Notes: generated by a model from the letters alone, not told the origin. A stretch of DNA of 35,844 nucleotides from a bacterium (GCA_024228495.1 JAAETJ010000272.1:1-35844); one strand, 5' to 3'; numbered from the stretch's first letter, positions 8,148 to 18,048 are shown. Numbers and translations are program-made.

Positions 8148-9332
8148 TTAATCGCGCTCCAGAGCCATCGCCACTCCCATGCCGCCACCTATGCACAATG
8201 TTGCCAGTCCGCGCTTGGCATCGCGCTTGATCATCTCGTGAATGAGCGTCACCAATATTCGCGCACCAGATGCTCCAATGGGATGGCCAAGCGCGATGGC
8301 ACCGCCATTAACATTAACGATATCGGGGTTAAAGCCGAGTTCGCGATTGACATAAACAGCCTGCGCAGCAAAGGCTTCATTGGCCTCGACCAGATCAAGA
8401 TCATCAACCTGCCAGCCAGCTCGTTGCAAACATTTTTGAGTGGCTGGCACCGGACCCGTGCCCATAATCTTCGGATCAACCCCGGCACTGGCATATGATT
8501 TGATCGCAGCCAATATCGGCAGCCCCAATGCACGCGCCTTCTCTTCCGCCATAACAATAACGCCAGCCGCACCATCATTAATGCCAGAGGCGTTGCCTGG
8601 CGTCACCGTGCCGTCTTTTTTAAAGGCCGTGCGCAGCTTACCAAGGCTGTCAAGACTGGTGCCGGGGCGCGGATATTCATCGCGCTCAAAGACCACTGGG
8701 GGACCTTTTTTTTGCGGCACTTCGAGAGGAACGATTTCTTGCGCAAAACGCCCGCCATTATGGGCCTTGGCTGCTTTTTCTTGTGACAGAGTTGAAAATT
8801 CATCTTGCTGCACCCGCGAGATACCAAATTGTTCGGCGATATTTTCAGCTGTGATCCCCATGTGGCAATCATAAAAGGTATCCCATAACCCGTCGAGGAT
8901 CACACTGTCGTCCAGCCCCCAATTGCCGAGCTTACTCCCGTCCCTTGAGCCGAGCAATAAATGGGGTGCATTGCTCATGCTTTCCTGCCCACCGGCAACA
9001 AGGACGTCCGCATTGCCACACAATATGCTTTGGTGGGCCAGCGCGATCGCCTCTAGCCCACTGCCGCAAACTCTGTTGATGGTCATGGCGGTTGTGCACT
9101 TTGCAAGCCCGGCACTCATCGCAGCTTGTCTTGCTGGATTTTGACCAACGCCTGCGGTCAGCACCTGGCCCATAATCACTTCATCGACAAGGCTTGGATC
9201 AAGCTCAATGCTAGACACCATGTGCTTGATTACCGCGCTACCAAGTTCTGCCGCTTGCAAACTGGAAATAGCACCACAAAAAATACCGATTGCCGTTCTA
9301 TTTGCTGCAACGATTACCGCCTTTTGCGCCAT
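8148..9332 (-). CDS. Acetyl-CoA C-acetyltransferase (thiolase II)
   Basis: A 394-residue biosynthetic-type thiolase (PhaA/AtoB group) that interconverts acetoacetyl-CoA plus CoA and two acetyl-CoA. Catalytic Cys89 is in [11 protein letters not shown], His350 in [18 protein letters not shown] and Cys380 in [11 protein letters not shown]. The substrate-loop signature [12 protein letters not shown] is present. AAGGA lies 8 bases before the ATG. It is upstream of the acetoacetyl-CoA synthetase gene with 141 bp between, so the two may share a transcript. The Met in ESMSNAPH and the short loops favour acetoacetyl-CoA specificity over long-chain 3-ketoacyl-CoA. Confidence 0.94.
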   Translation of the reverse strand: MAQKAVIVAANRTAIGIFCGAISSLQAAELGSAVIKHMVSSIELDPSLVDEVIMGQVLTAGVGQNPARQAAMSAGLAKCTTAMTINRVCGSGLEAIALAHQSILCGNADVLVAGGQESMSNAPHLLLGSRDGSKLGNWGLDDSVILDGLWDTFYDCHMGITAENIAEQFGISRVQQDEFSTLSQEKAAKAHNGGRFAQEIVPLEVPQKKGPPVVFERDEYPRPGTSLDSLGKLRTAFKKDGTVTPGNASGINDGAAGVIVMAEEKARALGLPILAAIKSYASAGVDPKIMGTGPVPATQKCLQRAGWQVDDLDLVEANEAFAAQAVYVNRELGFNPDIVNVNGGAIALGHPIGASGARILVTLIHEMIKRDAKRGLATLCIGGGMGVAMALERD

Positions 9333-9500
9333 TTTTCATTCCTTTCAAAAGACCTTGCAACATATGTGGCCCCTTGTTCCCTAGCTTACCAATCACTCCT
9401 CCTCAAGCTCTCGTGAGCACTTTCTTGTTTTTTTGCTAGACGAACTTCATTTTGAGGCCTATAGAGCGGCCAGTATCTCCCTATTTTTTGGAGCCATCTG

Positions 9501-10802
9501 ATGTCATCTTTGAGCCAAAACGATCCTCACCACATCCACCTCAATCTCAATGTGAGGGGGCTCAAACCATCTGCCACTCTCGCCATCAATGAAAAATCTA
9601 AACAGCTGCAAGACGAAGGGCGTCAGATATTTCGCCTTGGGCTTGGCCAATCGCCATTTCCAGTTCCTAGCATTCTGGTGGAAGAGCTGAAAAAAAATGC
9701 CCACCAGAAAGACTATCTGGCGGTAAAGGGACTGGCCCCTTTGCGCGACGTGATCGCCGCTCATTATCAGCGCCGTGAGGGTGTCACCTATTCACTTGAT
9801 GATGTGCTTATTGCTCCCGGCTCCAAAGAGCTGATGTTTCTCATTCAGCTAGTCTATTATGGAGATCTGGTGATCCCCACACCAAGCTGGGTTTCCTATG
9901 CCCCGCAAGCCTCGATCATTGGCCGCAATGTGCACTGGATTAAAGCGCGCGAAGATGACGGATGGCGCTTGTCGGCTAATGTTCTGGAAGAACATTGTCG
10001 CCCCGACCCAACGAGGCCGCGTATTGTCATTTTGAATTATCCCAACAACCCCACCGGCACCAGCTATAGCGACGAGGAACTTGAAAAACTGGCACAGGTG
10101 GCGAGGCGCTATAAAGTCATATTGCTATCCGATGAGATCTATGGCGAAACGCGATTTGATGGCAAGCATGTGTCCATTGCCAAACATTATCCTGAAGGCA
10201 CGATCATCAGCGGCGGTTTGTCAAAATGGGCCGGTGCCGGTGGTTGGCGTCTGGGCTGTTTTGTGTTTCCAAAACAATTGCATTGGCTGCGTGACGCGAT
10301 TGCGGTGGCGGCCAGCGAAACCTTTACCTCGACGAGCGCCCCCATTCAATATGCGGCCATCAAAGCCTATGAAAACAGCAATGAACTGCAGCAATATATT
10401 ACTGACACCCGCCGCGTCCTGGAGCGGGTTGGCATGTATATGCATGAACAGTTCATACAGGCCGGGCTCAAGCTCAGCGCGCCAGATGGCGGCTTTTATC
10501 TGCTGCCATCATTCGAAGATCACAGGCAAAAGCTCAATGCGCGCGGTATCATGACGAGCTCAGATCTCTCTAAAACATTGCTCGAAGAAACCGGCGTTGC
10601 AGCACTGCCGGGATCCGATTTTGGATTGCCGGACGAGCTATTGTGTCTACGGGTCGCCTATGTAGATTTCGATGGCACCAATGCACTTGCGCAAGCCGCT
10701 AAAATTGCATCCTTGAATCCCCTGCCCGATGATTTCATGGTCCAAAACGCGCCGCGTATTATCGAGGCGACCAAGCGCATCACGCAATGGTTGGAGAAAT
10801 AA
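9501..10802 (+). CDS. Class I/II PLP-dependent aminotransferase
   Basis: A 433-residue fold-type I aminotransferase. PLP-binding residues are visible: PNNPTG (Asn183), Asp211 and Tyr214 in SDEIYGETRF, Lys242 in SGGLSKWAGAGGWRLG, which forms the Schiff base, and Arg250. This is the aspartate-aminotransferase-like subgroup that also holds methionine, aromatic and prephenate aminotransferases. The amino-acid donor cannot be fixed. The extended N-terminus of about 35 residues before the usual IFRLGLGQSPFP is somewhat long. TTGGAG sits just before the ATG. It is divergent from the thiolase gene and convergent, stop to stop with 6 bp, with the caspase gene. Confidence 0.9.
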   Translation: MSSLSQNDPHHIHLNLNVRGLKPSATLAINEKSKQLQDEGRQIFRLGLGQSPFPVPSILVEELKKNAHQKDYLAVKGLAPLRDVIAAHYQRREGVTYSLDDVLIAPGSKELMFLIQLVYYGDLVIPTPSWVSYAPQASIIGRNVHWIKAREDDGWRLSANVLEEHCRPDPTRPRIVILNYPNNPTGTSYSDEELEKLAQVARRYKVILLSDEIYGETRFDGKHVSIAKHYPEGTIISGGLSKWAGAGGWRLGCFVFPKQLHWLRDAIAVAASETFTSTSAPIQYAAIKAYENSNELQQYITDTRRVLERVGMYMHEQFIQAGLKLSAPDGGFYLLPSFEDHRQKLNARGIMTSSDLSKTLLEETGVAALPGSDFGLPDELLCLRVAYVDFDGTNALAQAAKIASLNPLPDDFMVQNAPRIIEATKRITQWLEK

Positions 10803-10808
10803 GTTTTA

Positions 10809-13800
10809 TCATGGATCAAGAGTCCGCAGCACGGAAATAACGGCGCTCCCCTGGCGTCCTCCATGTTTGCGAGCTGGCACATAGACCGGCTGCTGAATAT
10901 CTGATTTCTTGAACCGATTACGAAACTCATTGGCTAGACTTTTTTCGTCATCGAGATCAAACTGACGATCCAGATAACGCTTGACCTCAACGATCTCGAT
11001 ACGATCGCGCCCAGCCTTCTTGCCGGGTAGATCCGCTTTTTTATCGGTCAGTGCTTTCAAGAAAGCGTAGGAAAATAGCCCATTGCCACGCTCATTGAAG
11101 GGACGCTTTGCATTGATCGCATATTTACGCTGATCCAGCGAATATTGTCCCGCCAGCCCGGAAAAAAAATAATGCGCCGATAGCACCTGATCCTGAAATT
11201 CAGCACTGATCATACCGGGATCAAAAGGCACCGCATCGAGATTGCCAACTGGCACACGGCAGGCATCAAATATCACCAGTTTTTCCGCGCTGATTTGTTT
11301 TAGGGCACCAATCAGGTCTTCGCTGGTAAACACCTGATCCTTGATACTCTGCTTGGTCAAAGCCGGGTCCGTTGCGTAGGTAACAAAGGCACTGCGGCCG
11401 CGATCCTTGTTATAAGGATGAATGAAGCCATGCCCCGAAAAGTGAAAGAAGAACAGATCATTGCTCAGCTCTTCGGCGCTATCCGCATTGACGATATTGT
11501 TAAGCGCTTGCAAAATGCCCGCCCTTGTCGACTCATAGCGCCGCACATAAGGTAAAGCTGTAAGGTCAGTAAGTTGCTCGCTGGTTGATTGCCCCTTTGG
11601 CGAGACAATCAGCGAGATATTGATACTTGAAAAGTCTGGCGACACTGCGGAACTATTGAGTGACCGCTTTTGATGATCGTCGACAAATAGCTGGGCGATA
11701 TCCAGCGCATCATTTTGCGTATATTGCAGATCGTAACTGCTGAACTGATGTTTCGAAATACCGATAATGATGGCCCACAGGCGACGCTTTTTTGCAGGCG
11801 CTATTTTACCTTGCCAGATCAGCGCATGACATGGCCCCGCTTTCTCATCCACATGAAAACACACATGTACGGCGCGATTACTTCGACGTGCCGTTGCAGG
11901 TAGCTCCACATCAAGGGCCAAGGCTGCTTGCTGGTTCAACGTGATTGACTTGTTCGCCTCTATGCGCTGACCCTCAACAATCTTCACCATATTGACGCCA
12001 GAACCAGTTTTGATCTGCAAACTACCAGCTGATTTTGGCAACCCGCTGGTATCAATTTGAAAACGCACCATTTTATTTGTAACCTCGGCCAGTTCTAACG
12101 GCAGTGCCACGCGCAAACCGACATGGGTGCCTTGCTGGTTTTGCGCGGCTTCATTAATGATGGGTAAAAAGCCGCGCACTCTGGCTTGCGGGATTGCTTG
12201 ATCAAGAGCCTGCTTGACTGCATTATCATCATAGAGCCGCAACAGCTTGCGATAGGGCACAAAGCTAACTTTGCCGGCCTGGCGCTCTACTTGCCAGCCG
12301 ATCTGTTTTTTGGCGCGCGGATCATTGGCGAATCTTCCAGAAGGCAGCCAGGCAGCCCAGATCCACTCTCCCAGCTCATCCTGGGCGATATGAACGGACA
12401 GCAATTTGTGAAACTTACATGCCTTGACAGTGCGCTCAATGCGATACCAGCGCAAGGTACCGTCACTATGACCAACAATCGCGGTGCGCCCGTCCGGGGT
12501 CAGATTGACCCGGAAGGCTTCATGATCAATGCGCACCCGACACAAGGTTTTGGCCCCTGCCTCATCATCTATTACCACCAGCCGCAAAAAATCACTACTG
12601 CCGAGCAGAACCAGTTTTTGATCCGTTACAATCGCCGCTGAACGATAGAAATCGTCTAGCACAGGGTGATCATCACGCAAGGGTTCGCCATAAATAAGCG
12701 GTGGTTTTCGACTGTTGCGCCAACCTTCTATGAGATTTTTATCGTGATTGGGAGCACTTACCCCCTCACCATCATCATCAAGGCGCGTCAGACGGCGTTT
12801 CGTCAGATCAAATTGCAAGCGCAAGCGTTCGCCATAGCGGCCACGATAATCATCGAACACTATTTTTTTGCCGTCCGCAGAGATCGAGAATGCCATGCCA
12901 CCATCGCGAAAATCAGCGGCCATATTGCGATCGGATAGCTCTTGCCCCTCGCCCAGTTCCAGTGCTTCGCCTTCATAGTCCATTAGCCCGATACGACGCT
13001 GGGTGGCATAAAGCAGCCCGCCGCGCTTGGGTAGCCCGATCAGCTCCATAACACGATCCGTACCCACTGGAATAAAGGCCGGATCTTCATCTTCATCCAA
13101 TGCCGAAAAACGGGCAATGCAAATATCGGCAACCGAAGTGATCTCTCCCAAAATAAGGTCGGGATTTACAAAAGTGCACCAAAACACCCCGCCCACAAAA
13201 ACCCACTCTTCATCATCTTCAGTTTTGACCCAGGCGACTTGCTCCAGCGATGTCTGATTCGCATCGGCATTTTGCTTGCGATCAAGGTAAGCTGGATGTT
13301 TGAGGTGATCTTCGCTGATAGCGAATGGCTTACGCGCCACTTTCAAAGTGTCAACAGAAATAACCGCGACACGCAAATGTACCGCCCCATCAAGGGCCCG
13401 GTTGCGCCGATCCCCTATCAGCAATTTCGAACCATCTGGAGAAAAGCTCACATCACCAGGGCGCTCAAGTTCTAGCTCACCCGGCTTGGCAAATGCCAAC
13501 CTTATTGCCTGATTGCCTTTAAGGCCATATGTTCTGACCCCACTATCACCTGACGTCACCAGCCAGAGTTTGTCATTGTTTTTTGAGAACGCTAGACTGG
13601 TTGTATCGGGCTTTGCATCCACATCCAGCGCCCTGCCGGTAGCGGTGCATTGATCCCCGCCGCCATAGTCCTTGTCGTCGCTATAAAACAGTTTCCAATC
13701 GGGTGCTTTCCAGACCCGCAACCCACAGCCATCACTTAATACTGCGGCCAGATATATACCGTCTGGCGAAAACCGCAACGCCTGCGGTCTTGTAGCGATG

Positions 13801-14240
13801 CCATCGATCTGCGCCAATTGCTCTCCACTTTTGCGGTCCAGCAGGTAGATTTTTGCCGTGCTGGATAAAGGCAGGCCATTATTTGCGGCGCGCGGCGGCA
13901 CGGAGCTTGCCACAAGCTTGCCAATTGGGCTGATCGCCACGCCATGGGCGCGCTTGCTTTGTTCCTTGCGGATCGGTACCCGCAATATCGATTTCGATTG
14001 CAAATCATCCAGAGGCCAGACATTCACCGCCTTATAAGCCGAACTCGACACCACATATTGCTCGCTTGCATCCACATCCAGGCGCCACAAGGTCGCCGCG
14101 AATGACGCATTGATACGCAGTGTCGGCTTGGCCTTTTGCGGCTCAACGGCTAGGGACAAACCGGTCAGCAGCAACCAAGCAGCCAGCACAAGAAAAGCCG
14201 AGGTCAAAAGTATTTTTGTTCGAGCATCAGATAAGAACAT
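10809..14240 (-). CDS. WD40 beta-propeller - caspase (peptidase C14) protein, membrane-anchored or exported
   Basis: An 1143-residue protein. A single hydrophobic segment (about 11-32, LLTSAFLVLAAWLLLTGLSLA) acts as an anchor or signal peptide, so the rest should lie outside the cytoplasmic membrane. WD40-like repeats follow from about 45 to 620 (for example RFSPDGIYLAAVLSDGCGLRVW and FSPDGSKLLIGDRRNRAL). A linker region of about 640-815 leads to the caspase domain at about 817-1100, opening with RRLWAIIIGISKHQ. The catalytic dyad is intact: His937 in HFSGHGF and Cys994 in IFDACR. It is therefore probably an active orthocaspase/metacaspase-type cysteine protease. Its substrate is unknown. It starts 5 bases after the stop of the secreted-protein gene upstream, so the two form an operon. 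Confidence 0.88.
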   Translation of the reverse strand: MFLSDARTKILLTSAFLVLAAWLLLTGLSLAVEPQKAKPTLRINASFAATLWRLDVDASEQYVVSSSAYKAVNVWPLDDLQSKSILRVPIRKEQSKRAHGVAISPIGKLVASSVPPRAANNGLPLSSTAKIYLLDRKSGEQLAQIDGIATRPQALRFSPDGIYLAAVLSDGCGLRVWKAPDWKLFYSDDKDYGGGDQCTATGRALDVDAKPDTTSLAFSKNNDKLWLVTSGDSGVRTYGLKGNQAIRLAFAKPGELELERPGDVSFSPDGSKLLIGDRRNRALDGAVHLRVAVISVDTLKVARKPFAISEDHLKHPAYLDRKQNADANQTSLEQVAWVKTEDDEEWVFVGGVFWCTFVNPDLILGEITSVADICIARFSALDEDEDPAFIPVGTDRVMELIGLPKRGGLLYATQRRIGLMDYEGEALELGEGQELSDRNMAADFRDGGMAFSISADGKKIVFDDYRGRYGERLRLQFDLTKRRLTRLDDDGEGVSAPNHDKNLIEGWRNSRKPPLIYGEPLRDDHPVLDDFYRSAAIVTDQKLVLLGSSDFLRLVVIDDEAGAKTLCRVRIDHEAFRVNLTPDGRTAIVGHSDGTLRWYRIERTVKACKFHKLLSVHIAQDELGEWIWAAWLPSGRFANDPRAKKQIGWQVERQAGKVSFVPYRKLLRLYDDNAVKQALDQAIPQARVRGFLPIINEAAQNQQGTHVGLRVALPLELAEVTNKMVRFQIDTSGLPKSAGSLQIKTGSGVNMVKIVEGQRIEANKSITLNQQAALALDVELPATARRSNRAVHVCFHVDEKAGPCHALIWQGKIAPAKKRRLWAIIIGISKHQFSSYDLQYTQNDALDIAQLFVDDHQKRSLNSSAVSPDFSSINISLIVSPKGQSTSEQLTDLTALPYVRRYESTRAGILQALNNIVNADSAEELSNDLFFFHFSGHGFIHPYNKDRGRSAFVTYATDPALTKQSIKDQVFTSEDLIGALKQISAEKLVIFDACRVPVGNLDAVPFDPGMISAEFQDQVLSAHYFFSGLAGQYSLDQRKYAINAKRPFNERGNGLFSYAFLKALTDKKADLPGKKAGRDRIEIVEVKRYLDRQFDLDDEKSLANEFRNRFKKSDIQQPVYVPARKHGGRQGSAVISVLRTLDP

Positions 14241-14245
14241 ACCGC

Positions 14246-15877
14246 TTATTTCACAACCTTGATCAGCAAATCCAATGGCCGCGTGAGCTTGCTCATATTA
14301 AACAACTCCCCATAGCGCTCATAATAGCCAGTGAGTGTGATGGTGGAATGAGCGACTTCCTTTTCCTTGATGCCAGCTGGCAGAGAAAACCGCAGATCCA
14401 CATATTCACCATAGCCAAGCTTCAACCGCTTTTGATCTGGCGCCACCAATCCCTCGACATCCGGTTTGAGAACATGCTTCTCGCCACTCTTTAAGGTGAT
14501 CAACAAACTGGCCTGATCGATGTGGGCCAGCTCTGGTTCACGCTCATGAATACGGAACCTTGATTTAAACCCCTCAAAACGACGCTGATCAGCCTGTTCC
14601 AAACCAGCCCCCTTGGCCTTGTCGAGTATTTTGCCGGTATTAATATAGTCGTTCAGCTCGCTCGACCAGACATGCAGATAGGGGCATGAGCCTCCTTCAT
14701 CGCCAGTTGTTAGTGAGACAAAATTGGAGGACTGCCCTTCCAGATCAAGGCGCTCTCCATTGACCTCGAGACCCTTTAAAAGTACTTCAGGTCCATATAC
14801 ATATCCTGGCAGATTGAAACCGGCCTGCCGGGTATCATCGACGATAAAGGCCATGCGTTGAAACAACAATGCTTTGTCACCAGGGTGCAAGATCAGCGCG
14901 CCCGTACCAAGAGGTGACGCCTGCTTTTTACGCAAAGCGGTGGATTTTGACAGACTGCGCAGCTTGGTCTTTTTGCTTTTGGCCCCCAGCAACTGTTTGA
15001 TTTTGATCACATTGGTGGAGGTATTTTCGACCACCGCCACATCAACCAGCATGGCGCGCTCTGTATACTTGAGCACCCAGCGCGCCGCATAACCCGCGCA
15101 CTCTGCAGGCATCTCGGCATTGCCATGAATGACCATGAATTTACGCGGTACGCCCTTGCGAGTAACATATTCGAGCATGGAAAAATATTTATTGTCCATG
15201 GAACCCTCGCGGGTCTTTTTCAATGCCGTTATCAGAGCATTATAGTCGCGTAGTTTCTTCTTGTAGTTTTTGAAATCGCGGCGCTTGGCATAGCGCCAGA
15301 TCTTCTTGACGCGTTCGCCATATTCGATGACCGTTTTGCTTTTGTAGGCTTTTGGCACGGTGCCATTATACTCGAGGGATCGCAGATCATCAGCAGCAGG
15401 AAAAACGCTATCTTCCAGCGACTGATACCATCCGCCAATTGAGCGGCGAATGGGGATCTTGCCGGCGCATTGATTGCCGCCCTGCATGCCCTGCCCCTTA
15501 CCAGCAGCAATGACTTTATAGGTCTCGCAGCCAAAGCCTTGAGTATATTCGCCAAACTTTTCCATCAAATTTTTATATTCGCGATGCACCTCATTGCTGA
15601 TCAGCTTTGGCTTGCCAAACAAGGTCTTGAAGCCCGCAGGCAGATTCCCCGCCAAAATGCCATGAGCCACGAAATCCGTAACACGATGAAAGCGCACGCG
15701 CACATTTTGATTGCTCTGTGTTCGGCACAGATAGTCGCGCAAGCGCATATTGTTACCGCCACTTTTAAGGATGCGAATATCCTGCAAACACTGCCCGGCA
15801 AAGACCGGGGTCGACTGGATCGGTTGAAAAGACAATAGACAAACAAGGCAGAGGGAGCGAAAAAGCCAGCGCAACAT
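14246..15877 (-). CDS. Secreted protein of unknown function, operon partner of the WD40-caspase
   Basis: A 543-residue protein with a signal peptide (about 1-27, MLRWLFRSLCLVCLLSF...PVFA), hence periplasmic or outer. GGAGG lies 8 bases before the ATG. I do not recognise a family. Visible features are Cys residues just after the signal (GQCLQDI, YLCRT) that may pair, a basic helical middle part (KKIWRYAKRRDFKNYKKKLRDY, about 195-225) and a beta-rich C-terminal half with alternating hydrophobic strands (TGALILHPGDKALLFQRMAF, SLLITLKSGEKHVLKP). No obvious enzyme motif. It is followed after 5 bases by the caspase gene. The tight coupling suggests a substrate, sensor or inhibitor of the protease, but this is inference. 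Confidence 0.85.
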   Translation of the reverse strand: MLRWLFRSLCLVCLLSFQPIQSTPVFAGQCLQDIRILKSGGNNMRLRDYLCRTQSNQNVRVRFHRVTDFVAHGILAGNLPAGFKTLFGKPKLISNEVHREYKNLMEKFGEYTQGFGCETYKVIAAGKGQGMQGGNQCAGKIPIRRSIGGWYQSLEDSVFPAADDLRSLEYNGTVPKAYKSKTVIEYGERVKKIWRYAKRRDFKNYKKKLRDYNALITALKKTREGSMDNKYFSMLEYVTRKGVPRKFMVIHGNAEMPAECAGYAARWVLKYTERAMLVDVAVVENTSTNVIKIKQLLGAKSKKTKLRSLSKSTALRKKQASPLGTGALILHPGDKALLFQRMAFIVDDTRQAGFNLPGYVYGPEVLLKGLEVNGERLDLEGQSSNFVSLTTGDEGGSCPYLHVWSSELNDYINTGKILDKAKGAGLEQADQRRFEGFKSRFRIHEREPELAHIDQASLLITLKSGEKHVLKPDVEGLVAPDQKRLKLGYGEYVDLRFSLPAGIKEKEVAHSTITLTGYYERYGELFNMSKLTRPLDLLIKVVK

Positions 15878-16471
15878 AAACCTGTCCTCCAGATAAATAG
15901 GCGATCAATTTTTGTATTCGAAAAAATCATGCCTGCGATTGAAACTATATGATTGTTTCAAGCAATAAACCATCGTAGTCCTTCCCCCGATCTGTTTCAA
16001 TGGGCTGTCGTTATTTCTGCAAGTTTTTACGGGCTCGAAAGCCCTCAACATTGATATGGCACTGTGAGTTGGTCCCTCTTTCTTGGACCGGTCTGAAGAC
16101 TGTTTAAACTAATGATCCGTCTCCGTTGTATCACACCCGCCTCACCGGCTTCTTGCCAAGGGCCGATACCAGTATTTACACCACGCAATCAGATACTTAT
16201 GGAAACCTCTAAAAATCCAATCCGATCAGCTAGACTGTGAATATGGAGAAACCGATTTGGTCAGAAGTTACGGTAATGCTATGGATACGTCATTATCAAC
16301 GCATTCAGTATGGCTCAATTCGAAGCCGAACGGGGTGTCCATACCATTATCGTAATTTAGAACTCGAATATGTGATAGAATATCCGGGGGATCTGCCCTA
16401 GGGTATGGAGCGAAAAGATGCGGCATGAGCCATAACTGAAAAAGCCAATGAGATTTGGTGGATCAAGGTGA
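15878..16471. other. 594-bp intergenic region, no convincing gene
   Basis: It lies between the divergent secreted-protein gene and the five-heme cytochrome gene. It contains two small stem-loops: GGGCT-CGAA-AGCCC at 16031-16044 and GGTCC-N9-GGACC at about 16071-16089. An open frame of 52 codons from ATG 16243 to TAG 16401 has no ribosome-binding site and no recognisable family. Promoters for both flanking genes must lie here, but I cannot place them. The composition resembles scrambled mobile-element sequence, which I cannot prove. Confidence 0.5.
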
Positions 16472-17644
16472 ATGATAAAGAAAAAATATCTACTGGCATT
16501 CACCTTCTTTGCTTCCCTCCTTGTAGTCGCATATATTCACCTGACCAAAAACCTTGAAACCTATGGCATCATGGTGCAGTTTGCCCGTCCTATTTCTTCT
16601 CCAGTGCCCGAAGGTCTGCAGAGCATAAAGGCCAGCGAGTGTGGCCAGTGCCATGTGGAGATTTACAAGGAATGGCAAACCACCATTCATGCAAAGGCCT
16701 GGAAAGAAGATTATTTTCAGACCGACTGGCGCTATGACAAGTCCAAGCAAAACTGCCTCAACTGTCATACGCCATTTGAGAACCAGCAGGAAAATCTGGT
16801 CGTTGGTTTCAAGAATGACAATCTGTGGAAGCCTATCTTCAAAACCAATCCAAATTTTGACGCCGCCTTTCGCGATGAAGGAGTGACCTGTGCCTCTTGC
16901 CATATCGTCAAGGGTAAAATCAGAGGACCGCACAAAAGCGAGGACGCCCCCCACGCCACCAGCTATGCCCCCGAAATGCGTAATGGTAGTAGCGTATGTG
17001 TGCGTTGCCATGTCACCGATGCCACCCATGAAGCCTCGATTGGCAACCCAAATCTTTGCAGCACCATGTCTGAGATCGAAGCCAATAAAATCAAACCCAA
17101 CTGCATTGAATGCCATATGCCAAAAATCACCAGGCCGCTGATGGAGGGCTATCCGGCCCGCCTCGGTCGCCAGCATTTGTGGCGTGGCGGCCACGACCCC
17201 AAAATGGTCTCAAAAGATCTGCGCCTCGAAATAAAACAGCGCTCAAATGAGGGCAGCAATTATGCCTATGACATCGTCCTTACCAATATCGGCACCCACC
17301 ACAAGCTGCCAACGGGAGTGCCAGACCGGCATATTATTGTCACCATGGAACTGCTGAATGGCAAGGGCGAGGTGGTGAAAAGCAAAACCCACAAAATCAT
17401 CCGCCGCATTTTCTGGCGACCGGTTATTTTTGAGTGGAGCGACAATCGGCTGGAATTTGAAAAACCTCAAACCGTGGGTTTTGAATTTTCTCATGCTAAA
17501 GGTGACGGACCGCTGACCCTGCGTGTCAAGGCCGTCTATCACTTCCTCGAAAGCTGGCGCCGCAAACAACTCAAACTCGCAGCAGATTCCCACTTGCCCT
17601 ACCTCATGCAGCAAAAATCCATTTCGGTCGGCCTGAACCGTTAA
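16472..17644 (+). CDS. Five-heme membrane-anchored c-type cytochrome (cytochrome c554 family)
   Basis: A 390-residue multiheme cytochrome. An N-terminal hydrophobic segment (about 6-24) anchors it in the inner membrane with the rest in the periplasm. Five CxxCH motifs are at 57-61 (CGQCH), 95-99 (CLNCH), 140-144 (CASCH), 176-180 (CVRCH) and 211-215 (CIECH). Further His residues (His73, His154, His161, His186) could be axial ligands. The order and the segment SECGQCHVEIYKEWQTTIHAKAW match the cytochrome c554 / multiheme family. A C-terminal beta-rich domain of about 150 residues has TNIGTHHKLPTGVPDRHI. A role in electron transfer with nitrogen or sulfur compounds is possible, but no partner gene is present. 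AAGGTGA precedes the ATG. Confidence 0.88.
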   Translation: MIKKKYLLAFTFFASLLVVAYIHLTKNLETYGIMVQFARPISSPVPEGLQSIKASECGQCHVEIYKEWQTTIHAKAWKEDYFQTDWRYDKSKQNCLNCHTPFENQQENLVVGFKNDNLWKPIFKTNPNFDAAFRDEGVTCASCHIVKGKIRGPHKSEDAPHATSYAPEMRNGSSVCVRCHVTDATHEASIGNPNLCSTMSEIEANKIKPNCIECHMPKITRPLMEGYPARLGRQHLWRGGHDPKMVSKDLRLEIKQRSNEGSNYAYDIVLTNIGTHHKLPTGVPDRHIIVTMELLNGKGEVVKSKTHKIIRRIFWRPVIFEWSDNRLEFEKPQTVGFEFSHAKGDGPLTLRVKAVYHFLESWRRKQLKLAADSHLPYLMQQKSISVGLNR

Positions 17645-17683
17645 AATTACGGTAGAATTTCGGACAGCAACTTTAACCTAACT

Positions 17684-17912
17684 TTAACTTGAAATGCATC
17701 TGGCTTGCAGCACATTTTCATAGGCATGCAGATAGACTTCCTCATATTTGATAGTACGCCACAGACGTTCAACAAAGACGTTATCGCGCCAGGCTCCCTT
17801 GCCGTCCATACTGGTGTCAATGCGGGGTTTTTCAGGACGTCCGTGAAGGCCACGCTGGTGAAATGAGAACCTTGGTCAGTGTCGAAAATTTCCGGCTTGC
17901 CGTAGCGCAACT
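17684..17912 (-). pseudogene. IS3-family transposase (orfB) remnant, frameshifted and truncated
   Basis: Minus-strand translation begins LRYGKPEIFDTDQGSHFTS, continuing to VAFTDVLKN, part of the DDE integrase core. It then shifts frame at a run of A and C (plus about 17824-17836) into ISMDGKGAWRDN-like sequence (DTSMDGKGAWRDNVFVERLW, then RTIKYEEVYLHAYENVLQA), which holds the catalytic Glu region. It stops at 17684 before the usual C-terminus. Both ends are missing, so it is inactive. No terminal inverted repeat was found. It lies 40 bp downstream of the five-heme cytochrome gene. Confidence 0.85.
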
Positions 17913-18004
17913 GGTCAATTCTGAATGATCATTGACAACCACGGGTCGGGATTGTGATTATTTGCCCACCTGCAAAATAAATCCACCGGGGGGGTAGTAC
18001 GCGT

Positions 18005-18048
18005 AAAAAAGCCCCCGATAACGACATCTGACGAGCGTTATCGGGGCT
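18005..18048 (-). terminator. Rho-independent terminator of ettA
   Basis: The arms 18011-18023 and 18035-18047 pair over about 13 bp with one bulged C. Read on the minus strand, the stem is followed at once by a run of six T (plus 18005-18010). It lies 26 bp past the ettA stop codon. The direction and T-run make this a good intrinsic terminator for ettA. Confidence 0.85.

Noticed and set aside
16243-16401. 52-codon open frame in the gap before the five-heme cytochrome
   Set aside because: No ribosome-binding site and no family. Kept only as a note in the intergenic description.
16490-17194. Antisense open frame of 234 codons inside the five-heme cytochrome gene
   Set aside because: It is the shadow of a clear coding gene with five CxxCH motifs. 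It has no ribosome-binding site or family pattern.
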